From an uncultured Alphaproteobacteria bacterium (GTDB lineage: Bacteria; Pseudomonadota; Alphaproteobacteria; Rs-D84): a DNA stretch of 64,000 nt. The stretch spans positions 67,008 to 131,007 of the forward strand of contig CALXXD010000001.1 of NCBI GenBank assembly GCA_944392595.1. Direction: 5' to 3'. The notes below the pieces were generated by a model that made no database searches, was not told where the DNA came from, and was given only the letters and a program-made list of their open reading frames with translations. Numbering within the stretch: position 1 is the first letter of the stretch; each line of letters opens with the position of its first letter. Positions 25,092 through 34,778 of this stretch are shown piece by piece. A program made the position numbers and the translations under genes.

Positions 25092-27101
25092 ATGACAACG
25101 AATAACAAAAAACAAAAATATTTAATTACATCCGCATTACCGTATGTGAATGGTGAATTACACCTGGGGCATTTGGTGGGATGTTGGTTGCCGTCCGATG
25201 TATATGCACGTTTCTGCCGTGCGCGCGGACGCGATGTATTATATGTCTGTGGCGCAGACGAACATGGTACCCCCGCCGCGGTCGGCGCAATAAAAGAAAA
25301 TATGCCCATTTTGGAATACACCGATAAATATTATGAAAAGCATTTGCGCGCGGTACGTGATTTTGAATTATCATTTGACCTGTATGGCCGCACACATACC
25401 CAATTACAAGAAAAATTGGTCCAGGATTTATTTACACGTCTGGACACATTGGGATTAATTGATGAACGTGAAACTTTACAGCCATTTTCGGTCGATGATA
25501 ATATGTTTTTGGCCGACAGGCAAATCGAGGGCACCTGTCCAAAATGCGGTTATGACGCCGCACGTGGTGACCAATGCGATAAATGTGGCGCAACGTACGA
25601 GGCCGAAGAATTATTAAACCCACGCAGCACAATTTCTGGCAGTACAAATATCGAACTGCGCCCGACAAAAAATTTATTCTTTTTGGCGGCCAAGGCGCAA
25701 AAACTGTGGGATGATTGGTTAAAGACTCATTCGGATGGATGGTCAAAAACTGCGAAAAGCATCGCGTACGGATGGCAAAAAACAGGTTTGTTGGATTATT
25801 CCATTACGCGTGATTTATCATGGGGCGTGCCGGTAAATAAGCCGGGGTATGAAAATAAAGTATTCTATGTATGGTTTGAGGCACCGTGGGGCTATGTTTC
25901 TATATCCCAGGCCGTAACCGATGACTGGGCGTCTTGGTGGAAAAATCCAGATTGTCATTATGCGCAATTTATGGGCAAAGATAACGTGAAATTCCACGCC
26001 GTTTTATTCCCAGAACAACAATTGGCGTTGGCGGATAATTGGAAAACTGTCGATCAATTAAAGGCCATGAATTTCCTGAATTTTGAAGGCGGCAAGTTTT
26101 CCAAATCACAAAATCGCGGTGTGTTTTTGGATGATGCGATTTCAATCGCGCCGGCGGACGCGTGGCGATATGCGCTGATGGCATCTGCGCCCGAGACCGA
26201 CGATACGAATTTTACTTTTGAACGGTTTGCAGATATTGTAAATAAAGACCTGAACGGTATGTTGGGTAACTTTGTTTCGCGCGTTTGCAAATTAACAAAT
26301 AAAAACTTTGGCGATACTGTGCCAAACGCTGCTGCGCGTGATGCGGCGTTGGAAAAACAAATAAACGAAAAATTGCGCGAATTGACCGATGCGCTGGATG
26401 CGTGCGAATTCCGCAATGCAATTGTTGCGTTGCGTGGGCTGTATGCGATTGGCAACGAATATATGACCGTGCGCGAACCGTGGGCGCTGGTTAAAGGCGG
26501 TGATATGAATGCGGCTGGCGCGGTGCTGAATCAGTGTTTCCAACTGATTGATTTGTATGCGCGTGTGTCTGTGCCGTTTATACCAAACGCTGCGAAAAAA
26601 ATCCGCGCCATATTCACAGATTCGGATTTGGATTTATCTTGGCCGGACGAATATGCGCCGCGTGTGGCCGATGGCGCGCGATTTGTTGTGCCTGAAAACC
26701 TGTTTTCACGCATAGATGATGAAACGGTTGCGGACTTAATACAAAAATATGTACCGAAAACCGATGACACGCCACAACCAATCGTGGCAAAAATTGTGGA
26801 TGTCAAACCGCATACGACGCGCGATGATTTGCATATACTGACCGTTGATGATGGCGAACATCATGATTTGCAAATTGTGTGTGGTGCGCCGAATGTACGT
26901 GTTGGCTTGGTTGGTGTTTTGGCGCCAATTGGTGCAAAATTACCCGGTGCAAAAAAGCCCATTGTTCAACGCACGGTTGCGGGTGTTGAATCATTCGGCA
27001 TGTTATGCAGTGCGGCCGAGGTTGGCGTGGGCGACGATGATAAAAATATCATCGAATTGCCAGCGGACACAAAAATTGGCGTGGTGTACAACAACAAATG
27101 A
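25092..27101 (+). CDS. metG: Methionyl-tRNA synthetase
   Basis: 669 residues, the long form. The class I signature is YVNGELHLGHLVGCW and KFSKSQNRG replaces KMSKS. A zinc-knuckle CPKCGYDAARGDQCDKCG (about residues 146-163) is of the two-CxxC type. The anticodon-binding helical domain spans about 380-540. A C-terminal tRNA-binding EMAP/Trbp111 domain (KIVDVKPHTTRDDLHILTVD to the end) completes it. It charges tRNA-Met. The stop overlaps the start of queH by 4 bases. Confidence 0.97.
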   Translation: MTTNNKKQKYLITSALPYVNGELHLGHLVGCWLPSDVYARFCRARGRDVLYVCGADEHGTPAAVGAIKENMPILEYTDKYYEKHLRAVRDFELSFDLYGRTHTQLQEKLVQDLFTRLDTLGLIDERETLQPFSVDDNMFLADRQIEGTCPKCGYDAARGDQCDKCGATYEAEELLNPRSTISGSTNIELRPTKNLFFLAAKAQKLWDDWLKTHSDGWSKTAKSIAYGWQKTGLLDYSITRDLSWGVPVNKPGYENKVFYVWFEAPWGYVSISQAVTDDWASWWKNPDCHYAQFMGKDNVKFHAVLFPEQQLALADNWKTVDQLKAMNFLNFEGGKFSKSQNRGVFLDDAISIAPADAWRYALMASAPETDDTNFTFERFADIVNKDLNGMLGNFVSRVCKLTNKNFGDTVPNAAARDAALEKQINEKLRELTDALDACEFRNAIVALRGLYAIGNEYMTVREPWALVKGGDMNAAGAVLNQCFQLIDLYARVSVPFIPNAAKKIRAIFTDSDLDLSWPDEYAPRVADGARFVVPENLFSRIDDETVADLIQKYVPKTDDTPQPIVAKIVDVKPHTTRDDLHILTVDDGEHHDLQIVCGAPNVRVGLVGVLAPIGAKLPGAKKPIVQRTVAGVESFGMLCSAAEVGVGDDDKNIIELPADTKIGVVYNNK

Positions 27102-28186
27102 AACTTGTTTTAATGTCTTGCTGTGCGCCGTGCAGCGCGGGCGCGATAAAACAACTGGCCGACGGGCAAATCCCCGGGGTGGATGATTTTATTGTGTTGT
27201 TTTTTAACCCAAATATTTTCCCGGCCGCCGAATATGATAAACGATTGGCCGAACAAATACGGTACTGTGAAAAATTGGGGGTAAAATATGCCATCGGCGA
27301 ATATGACCACGCGGCATGGCGTGATGCAGTACGCGGAATGGAGGATGCCCCCGAACGCGGCGTGCGGTGCAGCGCGTGTTTCAAATTCAGATTTGAATAC
27401 GCGCGCCAGTGGGCGGCCGAGCATGGTTATGATGCGGTTACGTCTGTATTCGGGGTATCACGCCACAAAGACCAATCCCAAGTAGATAGAGCAGGGTACG
27501 ATGTATTTCCCCACCCCCCGTCATCGCAGGCGATGACACCCCCCGCCCCAAGTGCCTGGGGCGGTGGGCATTCTGACGCGGCACAAGACAAAAGATATAC
27601 CCAAAAAGCGTTATCATTATCACGATATTTGAAACGTAATATGACCGATGCAGAACGATTATTATGGCATTATCTGCGCGGCCGGCATGATTATTCTTTT
27701 CGCAAACAAGCCCCGATTGGTGATTATGTTGTCGATTTTTTATGTGTGGGTAAAAAGTTAATTATTGAACTGGACGGTACGCAACACGGCGACGATAAAC
27801 ATCGCGCACATGACGCGGTACGCGATGAAATTTTAACACAAAAAGGTTACCACATCATTCGTTTTTGGAACGATGAAATATTAAAAAATATGGATGCGGT
27901 ATTGCATTCAATATATGCTGCGTTGGAATGCCCACCGCCGTCCGGGTCCCGCGCAAACACTGTTTGCGTGGGTGGAAACACGGCGGGGGGTGGCGCGGCA
28001 CAGAATGTGACGCGACGGGGGGTGGAAAATATTCAATACATCCCCATAAAGTGGGACGAGGGGTTGCGGTGCGAGATAAATCGTGCGTCTGATTTTTACC
28101 GGCAAAAATACTGTGGGTGCGAGTTTTCCATGCGGCGCGATACAGACAAAGTAAAAAACATCGACAAAATCGTGCCCGTCAGATAA
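27098..28186 (+). CDS. queH: Epoxyqueuosine reductase QueH interrupted in frame by a DUF559 nuclease-like domain
   Basis: 362 residues. Residues 1-136 are QueH N-terminal sequence: SCCAPCS (two Cys), FFNPNIFPAAEYDKR, the CxxC in GVRCSACFKFRFEYA, then SVFGVSRHKDQSQVDRAGYD. QueH resumes at residue 310 with IQYIPIKWDEGLRCEINRAS and the final cysteines YCGCEFSMRR. Together these two parts are about 190 residues, the normal QueH length. Between them lies a complete DUF559 domain (RNMTDAERLLWHYLRGR, SFRKQAPIGDYVVDFLC, KLIIELDGTQHGDD, YHIIRFWNDEIL) of the restriction-endonuclease-like fold, with low-complexity Pro/Gly linkers. QueH makes queuosine from epoxyqueuosine. Whether the protein is spliced, tolerated as a fusion, or inactive is unknown. 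Confidence 0.88.
   Translation: MKLVLMSCCAPCSAGAIKQLADGQIPGVDDFIVLFFNPNIFPAAEYDKRLAEQIRYCEKLGVKYAIGEYDHAAWRDAVRGMEDAPERGVRCSACFKFRFEYARQWAAEHGYDAVTSVFGVSRHKDQSQVDRAGYDVFPHPPSSQAMTPPAPSAWGGGHSDAAQDKRYTQKALSLSRYLKRNMTDAERLLWHYLRGRHDYSFRKQAPIGDYVVDFLCVGKKLIIELDGTQHGDDKHRAHDAVRDEILTQKGYHIIRFWNDEILKNMDAVLHSIYAALECPPPSGSRANTVCVGGNTAGGGAAQNVTRRGVENIQYIPIKWDEGLRCEINRASDFYRQKYCGCEFSMRRDTDKVKNIDKIVPVR
27506..28028. mobile_element. Palindrome-bounded DUF559 insertion inside queH
   Basis: The DUF559 stretch is framed by near-terminal inverted repeats TTTCCCCACCCCCCGTC (27506-27522) and, on the other strand, TTTCCACCCCCCGTC (28014-28028). A second inverted pair is GCGGTGGGCATTC (27561-27573) and GAATGCCCACCGC (27926-27938), exact. 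The left flank also holds palindromes GTCATCGC-AG-GCGATGAC (27520-27537) and CCGCCCCA/TGGGGCGG (27543-27564), the right flank CGCAAA/TTTGCG (about 27952-27967). The insertion keeps the queH frame open. Exact boundaries need an uninterrupted relative. Confidence 0.7.
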
Positions 28187-28189
28187 TAT

Positions 28190-28218
28190 TTGCGCACGGC
28201 GCATTTCAATTCTATAAT
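28190..28218 (+). promoter_or_regulatory. Promoter of fabD-fabG-mnmG
   Basis: TTGCGC (28190-28195), 17-base spacer, TATAAT (28213-28218), just after queH. Confidence 0.7.
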
Positions 28219-28249
28219 ACCCCAGACGTTTAATAACAAAGGAGTACAA

Positions 28250-29125
28250 ATGTCTTCTGTGCTGGTTTTCCCAGGCCAGGGTTCTCAATCCGTTGGTATG
28301 GGCAAAGAATTATACGACAATAATCCAGTCGCACGCGCCGTGTTTGACGAGGTTGATGACGCGTTAAATCAAAAATTATCTGATATTATTTTTAACGGGC
28401 CAATGGATGAATTAACATTAACCACAAATGTCCAGCCTGCAATTATGGCCGTATCAATTGCGATGTTACGTGCATCAAACATTGAATTAACACAATATGT
28501 TGCGGGGCATTCGTTGGGTGAATATACCGCGCTGTGTGCGGCGGGGGCGTTATCAGTTGGCGATGCGGCGCGATTGTTGCGTCTGCGTGGTGATGCTATG
28601 CAGCGCGCAGTGCCGGTTGGCGCGGGTCTGACCGCAGTTATATTGGGATTGGACATTGAAAAAGTCCGCGAAATTTGCGCACAAACAGATTGCGATGTTG
28701 CAAATGATAATTCCCCCGGCCAGGTTGTTGTTTCAGGCGCAAAAGATATTGTTGAAAAAACACTGGAATTGGCCAAAGGGGCGGGCGCAAAACGCGCAAT
28801 GCCGTTGGCTTTGTCTGTACCCGTTCATTGTCGTATCCAGGCACCTGCCGCGGATGAAATGCGTGCAGCATTGGAAAAAATAGAAATCAAAACACCAAAC
28901 GCAATTTTGATTTCGAATAAAACCGCTGCGCCGATGTCTGACCCGGCTGAGATAAAAGAAGCGTTGGTATATCAGATTACACATGGCGTGCGTTGGCGCG
29001 AATCTGTGTTAAAAATGCACGAGTTGGGTATAACCGAAACCATCGAGGTTGGACCTGGTTCCGTCTTAACCGGCTTAACACCGCGTATTTGTCCCGATAT
29101 GACAGCAAGAAAATTGGAGATATAA
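28250..29125 (+). CDS. fabD: Malonyl-CoA:ACP transacylase
   Basis: 291 residues from the ATG at 28250, preceded by AAAGGAG. N-terminal VFPGQGSQSVGMGKEL, nucleophile serine in AGHSLGEYTAL, catalytic histidine in LSVPVHCRIQ and the C-terminal GPGSVLTGL block are all present. It loads malonate onto ACP for fatty-acid elongation. fabG follows directly and mnmG after it, with gaps of 1 and 3 bases; acpP and fabF, which often follow, are absent here. Confidence 0.96.
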   Translation: MSSVLVFPGQGSQSVGMGKELYDNNPVARAVFDEVDDALNQKLSDIIFNGPMDELTLTTNVQPAIMAVSIAMLRASNIELTQYVAGHSLGEYTALCAAGALSVGDAARLLRLRGDAMQRAVPVGAGLTAVILGLDIEKVREICAQTDCDVANDNSPGQVVVSGAKDIVEKTLELAKGAGAKRAMPLALSVPVHCRIQAPAADEMRAALEKIEIKTPNAILISNKTAAPMSDPAEIKEALVYQITHGVRWRESVLKMHELGITETIEVGPGSVLTGLTPRICPDMTARKLEI

Positions 29126-29126
29126 A

Positions 29127-29855
29127 ATGTTTGAATTAAATGGCAAAGTTGCTTTGATTACTGGCGCAACCGGTGGTATTGGTGGCGCAATTGCAAAACG
29201 TATGAAAGATGCGGGCGCGACGGTCGTTGTGTCTGGGCGCAGCATGGATAAATTAAATGCGCAATTCGATGATTCTTATGTCAAAATTCCAATCGATTTG
29301 GCGGCTGATAACGGCGCGGTTGATTTGGTTAATGCCGCAATAGAGGCGGCCGGAAAAATCGATATTGTTGTAAATAATGCCGGCATTACCAAAGATACAT
29401 TACTGATGCGTATGACGGACGAGCAATTTGATGATGTTATTAACACAAATCTGCGGTCTTGTTTCAAGATGTGTCGCGCGGTTATTATGCCCATGATGAA
29501 ACAACGCAACGGACGTATTATCAACATGGCGTCCATTATCGGTGCAATCGGCGGCCCAGGTCAGGCGAATTATGCCGCGTCCAAGGGCGGAATGATTGCG
29601 ATGACTAAATCCATTGCGGCCGAGGTTGCATCCCGTGGCATAACAGCAAACTGTATCGCACCGGGATTTATCAAAACACCTATGACCGATGTTTTGTCCG
29701 ATGATTTGAAAAAGACTTATTTGGCACAAATACCCGCCGGCCGTTTTGGCGAACCAGATGATATTGCGGCCGCTTGCGTGTTTTTGGCGTCAGACGATGC
29801 ATCGTACATAAATGGCCAGGTATTACATATTAACGGCGGTATGGGACGTTTTTAA
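29127..29855 (+). CDS. fabG: 3-oxoacyl-ACP reductase
   Basis: 242 residues, classical short-chain dehydrogenase. The cofactor loop is LITGATGGIGGAIAKRM, then VNNAGITKDTLLMRM, catalytic Ser in INMASIIGAIGGPGQ, and YAASKGGMIAMTKS with Tyr and Lys. The C-terminal NCIAPGFIKTPM and SDDASYINGQVLHINGGMG are typical FabG. It reduces 3-ketoacyl-ACP using NADPH. It is the middle gene of the fabD-fabG-mnmG unit. Confidence 0.96.
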   Translation: MFELNGKVALITGATGGIGGAIAKRMKDAGATVVVSGRSMDKLNAQFDDSYVKIPIDLAADNGAVDLVNAAIEAAGKIDIVVNNAGITKDTLLMRMTDEQFDDVINTNLRSCFKMCRAVIMPMMKQRNGRIINMASIIGAIGGPGQANYAASKGGMIAMTKSIAAEVASRGITANCIAPGFIKTPMTDVLSDDLKKTYLAQIPAGRFGEPDDIAAACVFLASDDASYINGQVLHINGGMGRF

Positions 29856-29858
29856 TAA

Positions 29859-31508
29859 ATGAAATCATTTGATGTAATTGTTATCGGTGGCGGACATGCC
29901 GGGGTCGAGGCCGCATGTGCATCTGCGCGGCGCGGTGCGCGTACATTGTTGATAACCCAACGCGAATCTGATTTGGGGGCTATGTCGTGCAACCCGTCTA
30001 TCGGGGGTCCGGGCAAATCACAAATGGTGGCTGAGATTGACGCACTGGGTGGAATTATGGGGCGCGCGGCGGACGCGGCCGGAATTCATTTTCGTACGTT
30101 AAACGCGTCACATGGCGCGGCAACCCAGGCACTGCGCGCACAAATCGATCGCGAATTATATCATAATGAAATTGTTAAAATATTGCGTGATTATCCGAAT
30201 TTAACTGTGCAATTTGAAATGGTTAAATCGCTGGACGTCGCGAAAATGTGCATCAACAACGAATATGCCGCGCGCGCAATAGTATTGACCACGGGGACTT
30301 TTTTGAATGGCTTGGTAACACGCGGGGTCGAAAAAATTTCATCTGGTCGCATCATGGACGATGGACAATACCAGGCGGCGGATGAAAATATATCGGGGGC
30401 TTTGGTGGCGGCCGGGTTCAAAATTATGCGCCTGAAAACGGGCACGCCCGCGCGTATCGACAAATCGTCCATAGATTATTCTGTGTGCGAAGTGCAACCG
30501 GGCGACGCGCCACACGATTGGTTCAGCGCACCAAATCCGACAAATAATTATGATGCCGTTTGCTATATCACGCACACGACACAAAGAACGCACGATTTAA
30601 TTCGTGAAAACATCCGTAATGCGCCGATGTATAATGGCGACATTCGTGGCACTGGCCCGCGGTATTGCCCCAGTATAGAAGACAAGGTTATGCGTTTCCC
30701 CGAACACACATCGCACCATGTTTTTCTGGAGCCTGAGGGAATACGCAGCGATTTAATCTATCCCAACGGTATTTCCACAAGTTTTGGCGCGGATGTTCAA
30801 GACGCATGGATTCGCACAATTCCAGGATTGGAAAACGCGCGCGTCGTGCGGTATGGTTATGCGATTGAATATGATGCAATTGACGCACGCGCGCTGCGCG
30901 ACACATTGGAATCCAAAGATATTCCGGGATTATTCTTTGCCGGGCAAATTAACGGCACATCTGGATATGAAGAGGCCGCAGCCCAAGGCATCGTTGCGGG
31001 CTGTAACGCCGCCGCACGCGCGCTGGGGTTAGCACAGATGCAACTGGACAGAACAAACGCGATGATTGGTGTGTTGATTGACGATATTACGACACTGGGG
31101 GTGGATGAACCATATCGGATGTTTACATCACGTGCGGAATATCGGTTACGTCTGCGGGCGGATAATGCAATTGCGCGACTGGGCGATATGGCGGTTAAAC
31201 TTGGGATGTTGGATGCGTCTGCGCGGGATGAAAAATACGCATATCGCGCCGATAAAATTCGCGAAAATGATAAATTCTATGCCGGATATATCCAGCGCAA
31301 CGAACGGGAAATTGCGGCATATCGGCGTGACGCTGAATTAAAAATACCAGTCAATTTTGAATACCGGGGCCTGCCGGGACTGACCAATGAATTGGTGGAA
31401 AAATTAACCGCCACGCGGCCGGAAAATATTGCCGACCTGGGGCGCATTCCGGGTATGACACCGGCCGGCATAATGGTTGTATTGCGTAAAATTAAATGTG
31501 GAAATTAA
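29859..31508 (+). CDS. mnmG: tRNA uridine-5-carboxymethylaminomethyl modification enzyme MnmG (GidA), short form
   Basis: 549 residues against about 620 in most bacteria. The FAD-binding motif [39 protein letters not shown], the cysteine-containing [14 protein letters not shown] and [16 protein letters not shown] are conserved. The C-terminus ([29 protein letters not shown]) is intact, so the loss is internal: most of the helical segment between [13 protein letters not shown] and [11 protein letters not shown] is missing. With MnmE it modifies U34 of several tRNAs. mnmE is not in the window. Confidence 0.93.
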   Translation: MKSFDVIVIGGGHAGVEAACASARRGARTLLITQRESDLGAMSCNPSIGGPGKSQMVAEIDALGGIMGRAADAAGIHFRTLNASHGAATQALRAQIDRELYHNEIVKILRDYPNLTVQFEMVKSLDVAKMCINNEYAARAIVLTTGTFLNGLVTRGVEKISSGRIMDDGQYQAADENISGALVAAGFKIMRLKTGTPARIDKSSIDYSVCEVQPGDAPHDWFSAPNPTNNYDAVCYITHTTQRTHDLIRENIRNAPMYNGDIRGTGPRYCPSIEDKVMRFPEHTSHHVFLEPEGIRSDLIYPNGISTSFGADVQDAWIRTIPGLENARVVRYGYAIEYDAIDARALRDTLESKDIPGLFFAGQINGTSGYEEAAAQGIVAGCNAAARALGLAQMQLDRTNAMIGVLIDDITTLGVDEPYRMFTSRAEYRLRLRADNAIARLGDMAVKLGMLDASARDEKYAYRADKIRENDKFYAGYIQRNEREIAAYRRDAELKIPVNFEYRGLPGLTNELVEKLTATRPENIADLGRIPGMTPAGIMVVLRKIKCGN

Positions 31509-31537
31509 AAAAAACTTATATTATGATATGGCGGTAT

Positions 31538-31613
31538 GCCGGTGTAGCTCAGCTGGTAGAGCATCTCATTCGTAATGAGGGGGTCGTAGGTTCAAGTCCT
31601 GTCACCGGCACCA
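31538..31613 (+). tRNA. tRNA-Thr(CGT)
   Basis: Acceptor GCCGGTG / CACCGGC, anticodon loop TTCGTAA (CGT), T-arm CGTAGGTTCAAGTCCTG, encoded CCA. All arms pair. It reads ACG codons. Confidence 0.95.
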
Positions 31614-31689
31614 GAAATAAAATAAACATGAATAACACGGCAATAATTATTATAAGATAAACTGGCACATGCGCTTCTGCACGTGGCTG

Positions 31690-31712
31690 GGGCGCATGGG
31701 CGCCCGTTTTTT
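31690..31712 (+). terminator. Terminator after tRNA-Thr, upstream of ileS
   Basis: GGGCGC / GCGCCC stem, loop ATGG, then GTTTTTT. It ends the tRNA transcript 28 bases before ileS. Confidence 0.75.
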
Positions 31713-31739
31713 ATAATCGCGCAAAAGGAGCATATTAAA

Positions 31740-34700
31740 ATGGCGTACCCAAAAACAGAACCCAAGGCAGATTTCCCAGCGTTGGAACGTGAAACGTTGG
31801 AATTTTGGCGCAATGACGATACTTTTCATAAATCTTTGAACAAAACCAAACAGGGACACCCGTTTTCGTTCTATGACGGACCACCGTTTGGAAATGGTTT
31901 GCCGCACTGGGGGCATTTGGGCGTATCCGCGATAAAGGATATGGTCGGTCGTTACCAGACAATGCGCGGACGCCACGTCGTGCGCGAACTGGGGTGGGAT
32001 TGCCATGGTTTGCCGGCCGAAATCTCGGTTGAAAAAAAGCAGGGCAAGCAGGCCAAGGATATCGTGGCTGATCAGGGCATCGATGCGTTCTGTGATATGT
32101 GCCGGACGGATATTTTGACATACACCCACGAATGGGAAAAATTTATTGAACGTATTGGCCGCTGGGTTGATGTTGGTGATGGATACGGATATCGCACCAT
32201 GGATAAAAACTATATGGAATCCGTGATGTGGGCGATAAAGGAACTTTATAACAAAGGTCTGTTGTACAAGGATTATCGTGTAAATCCATATGATTGGAAA
32301 TTGGGTACTGTGTTATCCAATTCCGAGGCATCCAGTGAATACATGGACGTTGTTGATGACGCGATTACAGTCTGGTTTGAATTGGAAACAGGCGACCGCG
32401 CGTTGGCATGGACAACAACGCCTTGGACATTGCCGGCGAATTCTGCGCTGGCGGTAAATCCGAATATGACTTATTTGCGTATGCGCGACAGCGATGGGGC
32501 AGTATATATCATTGCTGAATCGCGACTGGCCGCGTATGCAAAACAATTCGAAAACGCAGAAAAAATCGGTACAGTTATGGGGACTGAATTGGTTGGTTTG
32601 CGTTATACACCGTTGTTTGATTACTATGCGGGCACGTCTGATTTGTTATATAAAATCATACCCGCTGATTATGTATCGGATGCGGACGGCACCGGAATCG
32701 TGCATATAGCGCCCGCGTACGGCGAAGACGATTTTTGGGCGGCGAAAAATATCGACCCAAAATTCCCAGTTTTGTTAAATGTTGATAGTTATGGAAACTT
32801 TGATGAAACTGTGCGTGATTGGGCCGGTGAAAATATTTTTGAAGCCAATCCGAAAATTATTCAACACCTGCGTGAAAACGGTCACCTAGTAAAGAAAGAA
32901 CAATATAAGCACAGTTATCCATACGGCCCACGCAGTAAAGAAAAGTTAATTTATCGTGCAACAGATTCTTGGTATGTTGATGTACCAAAAATCCGTGATG
33001 CTTTAATTGAAAATAACAAAAAAGTAAATTGGACATCTGCTGGTAATCGTTTTGCATCTTGGATTGAAGGTGCACGCCCTTGGTCTATTTCCAGAAATCG
33101 TTTCTGGGGAACACCGCTGCCAATATGGGAAAAAGACGGTGAATATAAAGTATTCGGCTCTATCGCAGAATTGGAAGAATTCTTTGGTGTAAAAATCGAA
33201 GACCTGCACAGACCAATATTAGATAAACTAACAAAAGACGGTTGGCACCGCATTACAGACGTTTTAGATTGTTGGTTTGATTCTGGCTCTATGCCATTTG
33301 CGTCTTTGCATTATCCATTCGAAAACCAAGATAAATTTGAAGCGACATTTCCGGCAGATTACATTATTGAAGGTCAGGACCAAACACGTGGTTGGTTCTA
33401 TAACTTAATGATTCTGGCAACTGTTTTGTTTGATAAGCCGGCGTTCAAGACGGTTTCCGCAAACGGTATGGTTGTTGACGAAAACAAAAAGAAGTTTTCA
33501 AAATCATTGCAAAACTTTGTGAACCCAGAACAACAAATAGAACAATTCGGCGCAGACGCAATTCGACTGTTTATCCAGGGGTCTAATTTTATGAAGGCCG
33601 AACCAGTTCCCGTTGATAAAGAGGGTCGCGTTTTTGCCGAATCAACAAAAACTATTTTGACACCATTGTGGAACGCGTATCATTTCTTTACGCTGTATGC
33701 GAATGCAGGCAATGTTACGGCACGCGCTGAATCCGTGGGGACGGGCGCGTTGGATAAATACATTGTTGCGGAATTAAACGAACTGATTGCGGTTGTATCC
33801 GCGGCGTTGGATGAATATAAACCAGATGTGGCAATCAAAGAATTTGTAAGATTCTTGGATGTGTTAAACAATTGGTATATCCGCCGCGGGCGCGCGCGTT
33901 TCTGGGACGAAGACCAAAGTGCGTTTGACACACTGTACACCGTTTTGACGACACTGTGCCGTGCGCTGGCACCGTTTGCGCCGTTTATATCTGATTATAT
34001 TTATCGCAATTTAACCGGTGGCGTCAGCGTGCATTTGCAATCTTTCCCGATTGCGGTGGATTATGACAAACAAATTGTGTCTGATATGCGGCGCGTACAA
34101 ATGATTGTATCCGTTGGAAAACAATTGCGCGAACAATATAAACTGCGTAATCGTTTGCCGTTGGCAAAATTGACTGTGGCGGGAACTGATTTATCCGCGT
34201 ACAGCGATATTATTCGCGACGAATTAAATGTTAAATCCGTCGAATTTACGGACAGTTACAGTGATGTCGCGGATGCGTTCGTATATCTGATTACGCCAAA
34301 AATTGGTGCGCGATTGGGTGGGGCGTTGCGCGAAATTATACCGGCGGTAAAACGCGGTGAATACACGATTTCGGGCGATACATTGAATGTTGGTGAATAC
34401 ACATTGAACGCGGACGAATTTGAAAATCGTTTGACTGTGCGCGATGGCGTGACCGGTGCGGCGTTGCCGGATAACACGGCCGTGGTTGTGTTGGATACAG
34501 AAATAAATTCTGAATTGGTTGCCGAAGGTTTGGCAAATGACGCATTGCGTTTTATCCAGGACACGCGCAAGGCAATCGGATTGGATGTATCTGACCGTAT
34601 TAATATGACATACAGTGCTGCGCCTGCTTTGGCGGCGGCAATAGAACAACATCGCGATCGTATTATGCGTGACGCGCTGATAAAAAATATGTCACAAAAT

Positions 34701-34766
34701 GAAAACGAGGTGTATAATACATCTGTCGAGGGTTATGATTTATCAATAAATATTGAAAAAGCATAA
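31740..34766 (+). CDS. ileS: Isoleucyl-tRNA synthetase, type 2 (eukaryote-like)
   Basis: 1008 residues from the ATG at 31740 (AAAAGGAG upstream). It has the class I motif LPHWGHLG and KKFSKSLQN in place of KMSKS, the editing-domain TTPWTLPANSALAVNP, and a long C-terminal helical region. FYDGPPFGNGLPHWGH and GWDCHGLPAEISVEKKQG place it with the type 2 enzymes found in eukaryotic cytosol, Rickettsiales and mupirocin-tolerant bacteria. Positions of about 32880-33540 use AGA and CTA codons and are visibly AT-richer than the flanks. Confidence 0.95.
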   Translation: MAYPKTEPKADFPALERETLEFWRNDDTFHKSLNKTKQGHPFSFYDGPPFGNGLPHWGHLGVSAIKDMVGRYQTMRGRHVVRELGWDCHGLPAEISVEKKQGKQAKDIVADQGIDAFCDMCRTDILTYTHEWEKFIERIGRWVDVGDGYGYRTMDKNYMESVMWAIKELYNKGLLYKDYRVNPYDWKLGTVLSNSEASSEYMDVVDDAITVWFELETGDRALAWTTTPWTLPANSALAVNPNMTYLRMRDSDGAVYIIAESRLAAYAKQFENAEKIGTVMGTELVGLRYTPLFDYYAGTSDLLYKIIPADYVSDADGTGIVHIAPAYGEDDFWAAKNIDPKFPVLLNVDSYGNFDETVRDWAGENIFEANPKIIQHLRENGHLVKKEQYKHSYPYGPRSKEKLIYRATDSWYVDVPKIRDALIENNKKVNWTSAGNRFASWIEGARPWSISRNRFWGTPLPIWEKDGEYKVFGSIAELEEFFGVKIEDLHRPILDKLTKDGWHRITDVLDCWFDSGSMPFASLHYPFENQDKFEATFPADYIIEGQDQTRGWFYNLMILATVLFDKPAFKTVSANGMVVDENKKKFSKSLQNFVNPEQQIEQFGADAIRLFIQGSNFMKAEPVPVDKEGRVFAESTKTILTPLWNAYHFFTLYANAGNVTARAESVGTGALDKYIVAELNELIAVVSAALDEYKPDVAIKEFVRFLDVLNNWYIRRGRARFWDEDQSAFDTLYTVLTTLCRALAPFAPFISDYIYRNLTGGVSVHLQSFPIAVDYDKQIVSDMRRVQMIVSVGKQLREQYKLRNRLPLAKLTVAGTDLSAYSDIIRDELNVKSVEFTDSYSDVADAFVYLITPKIGARLGGALREIIPAVKRGEYTISGDTLNVGEYTLNADEFENRLTVRDGVTGAALPDNTAVVVLDTEINSELVAEGLANDALRFIQDTRKAIGLDVSDRINMTYSAAPALAAAIEQHRDRIMRDALIKNMSQNENEVYNTSVEGYDLSINIEKA

Positions 34767-34778
34767 AAGGAGAATATC

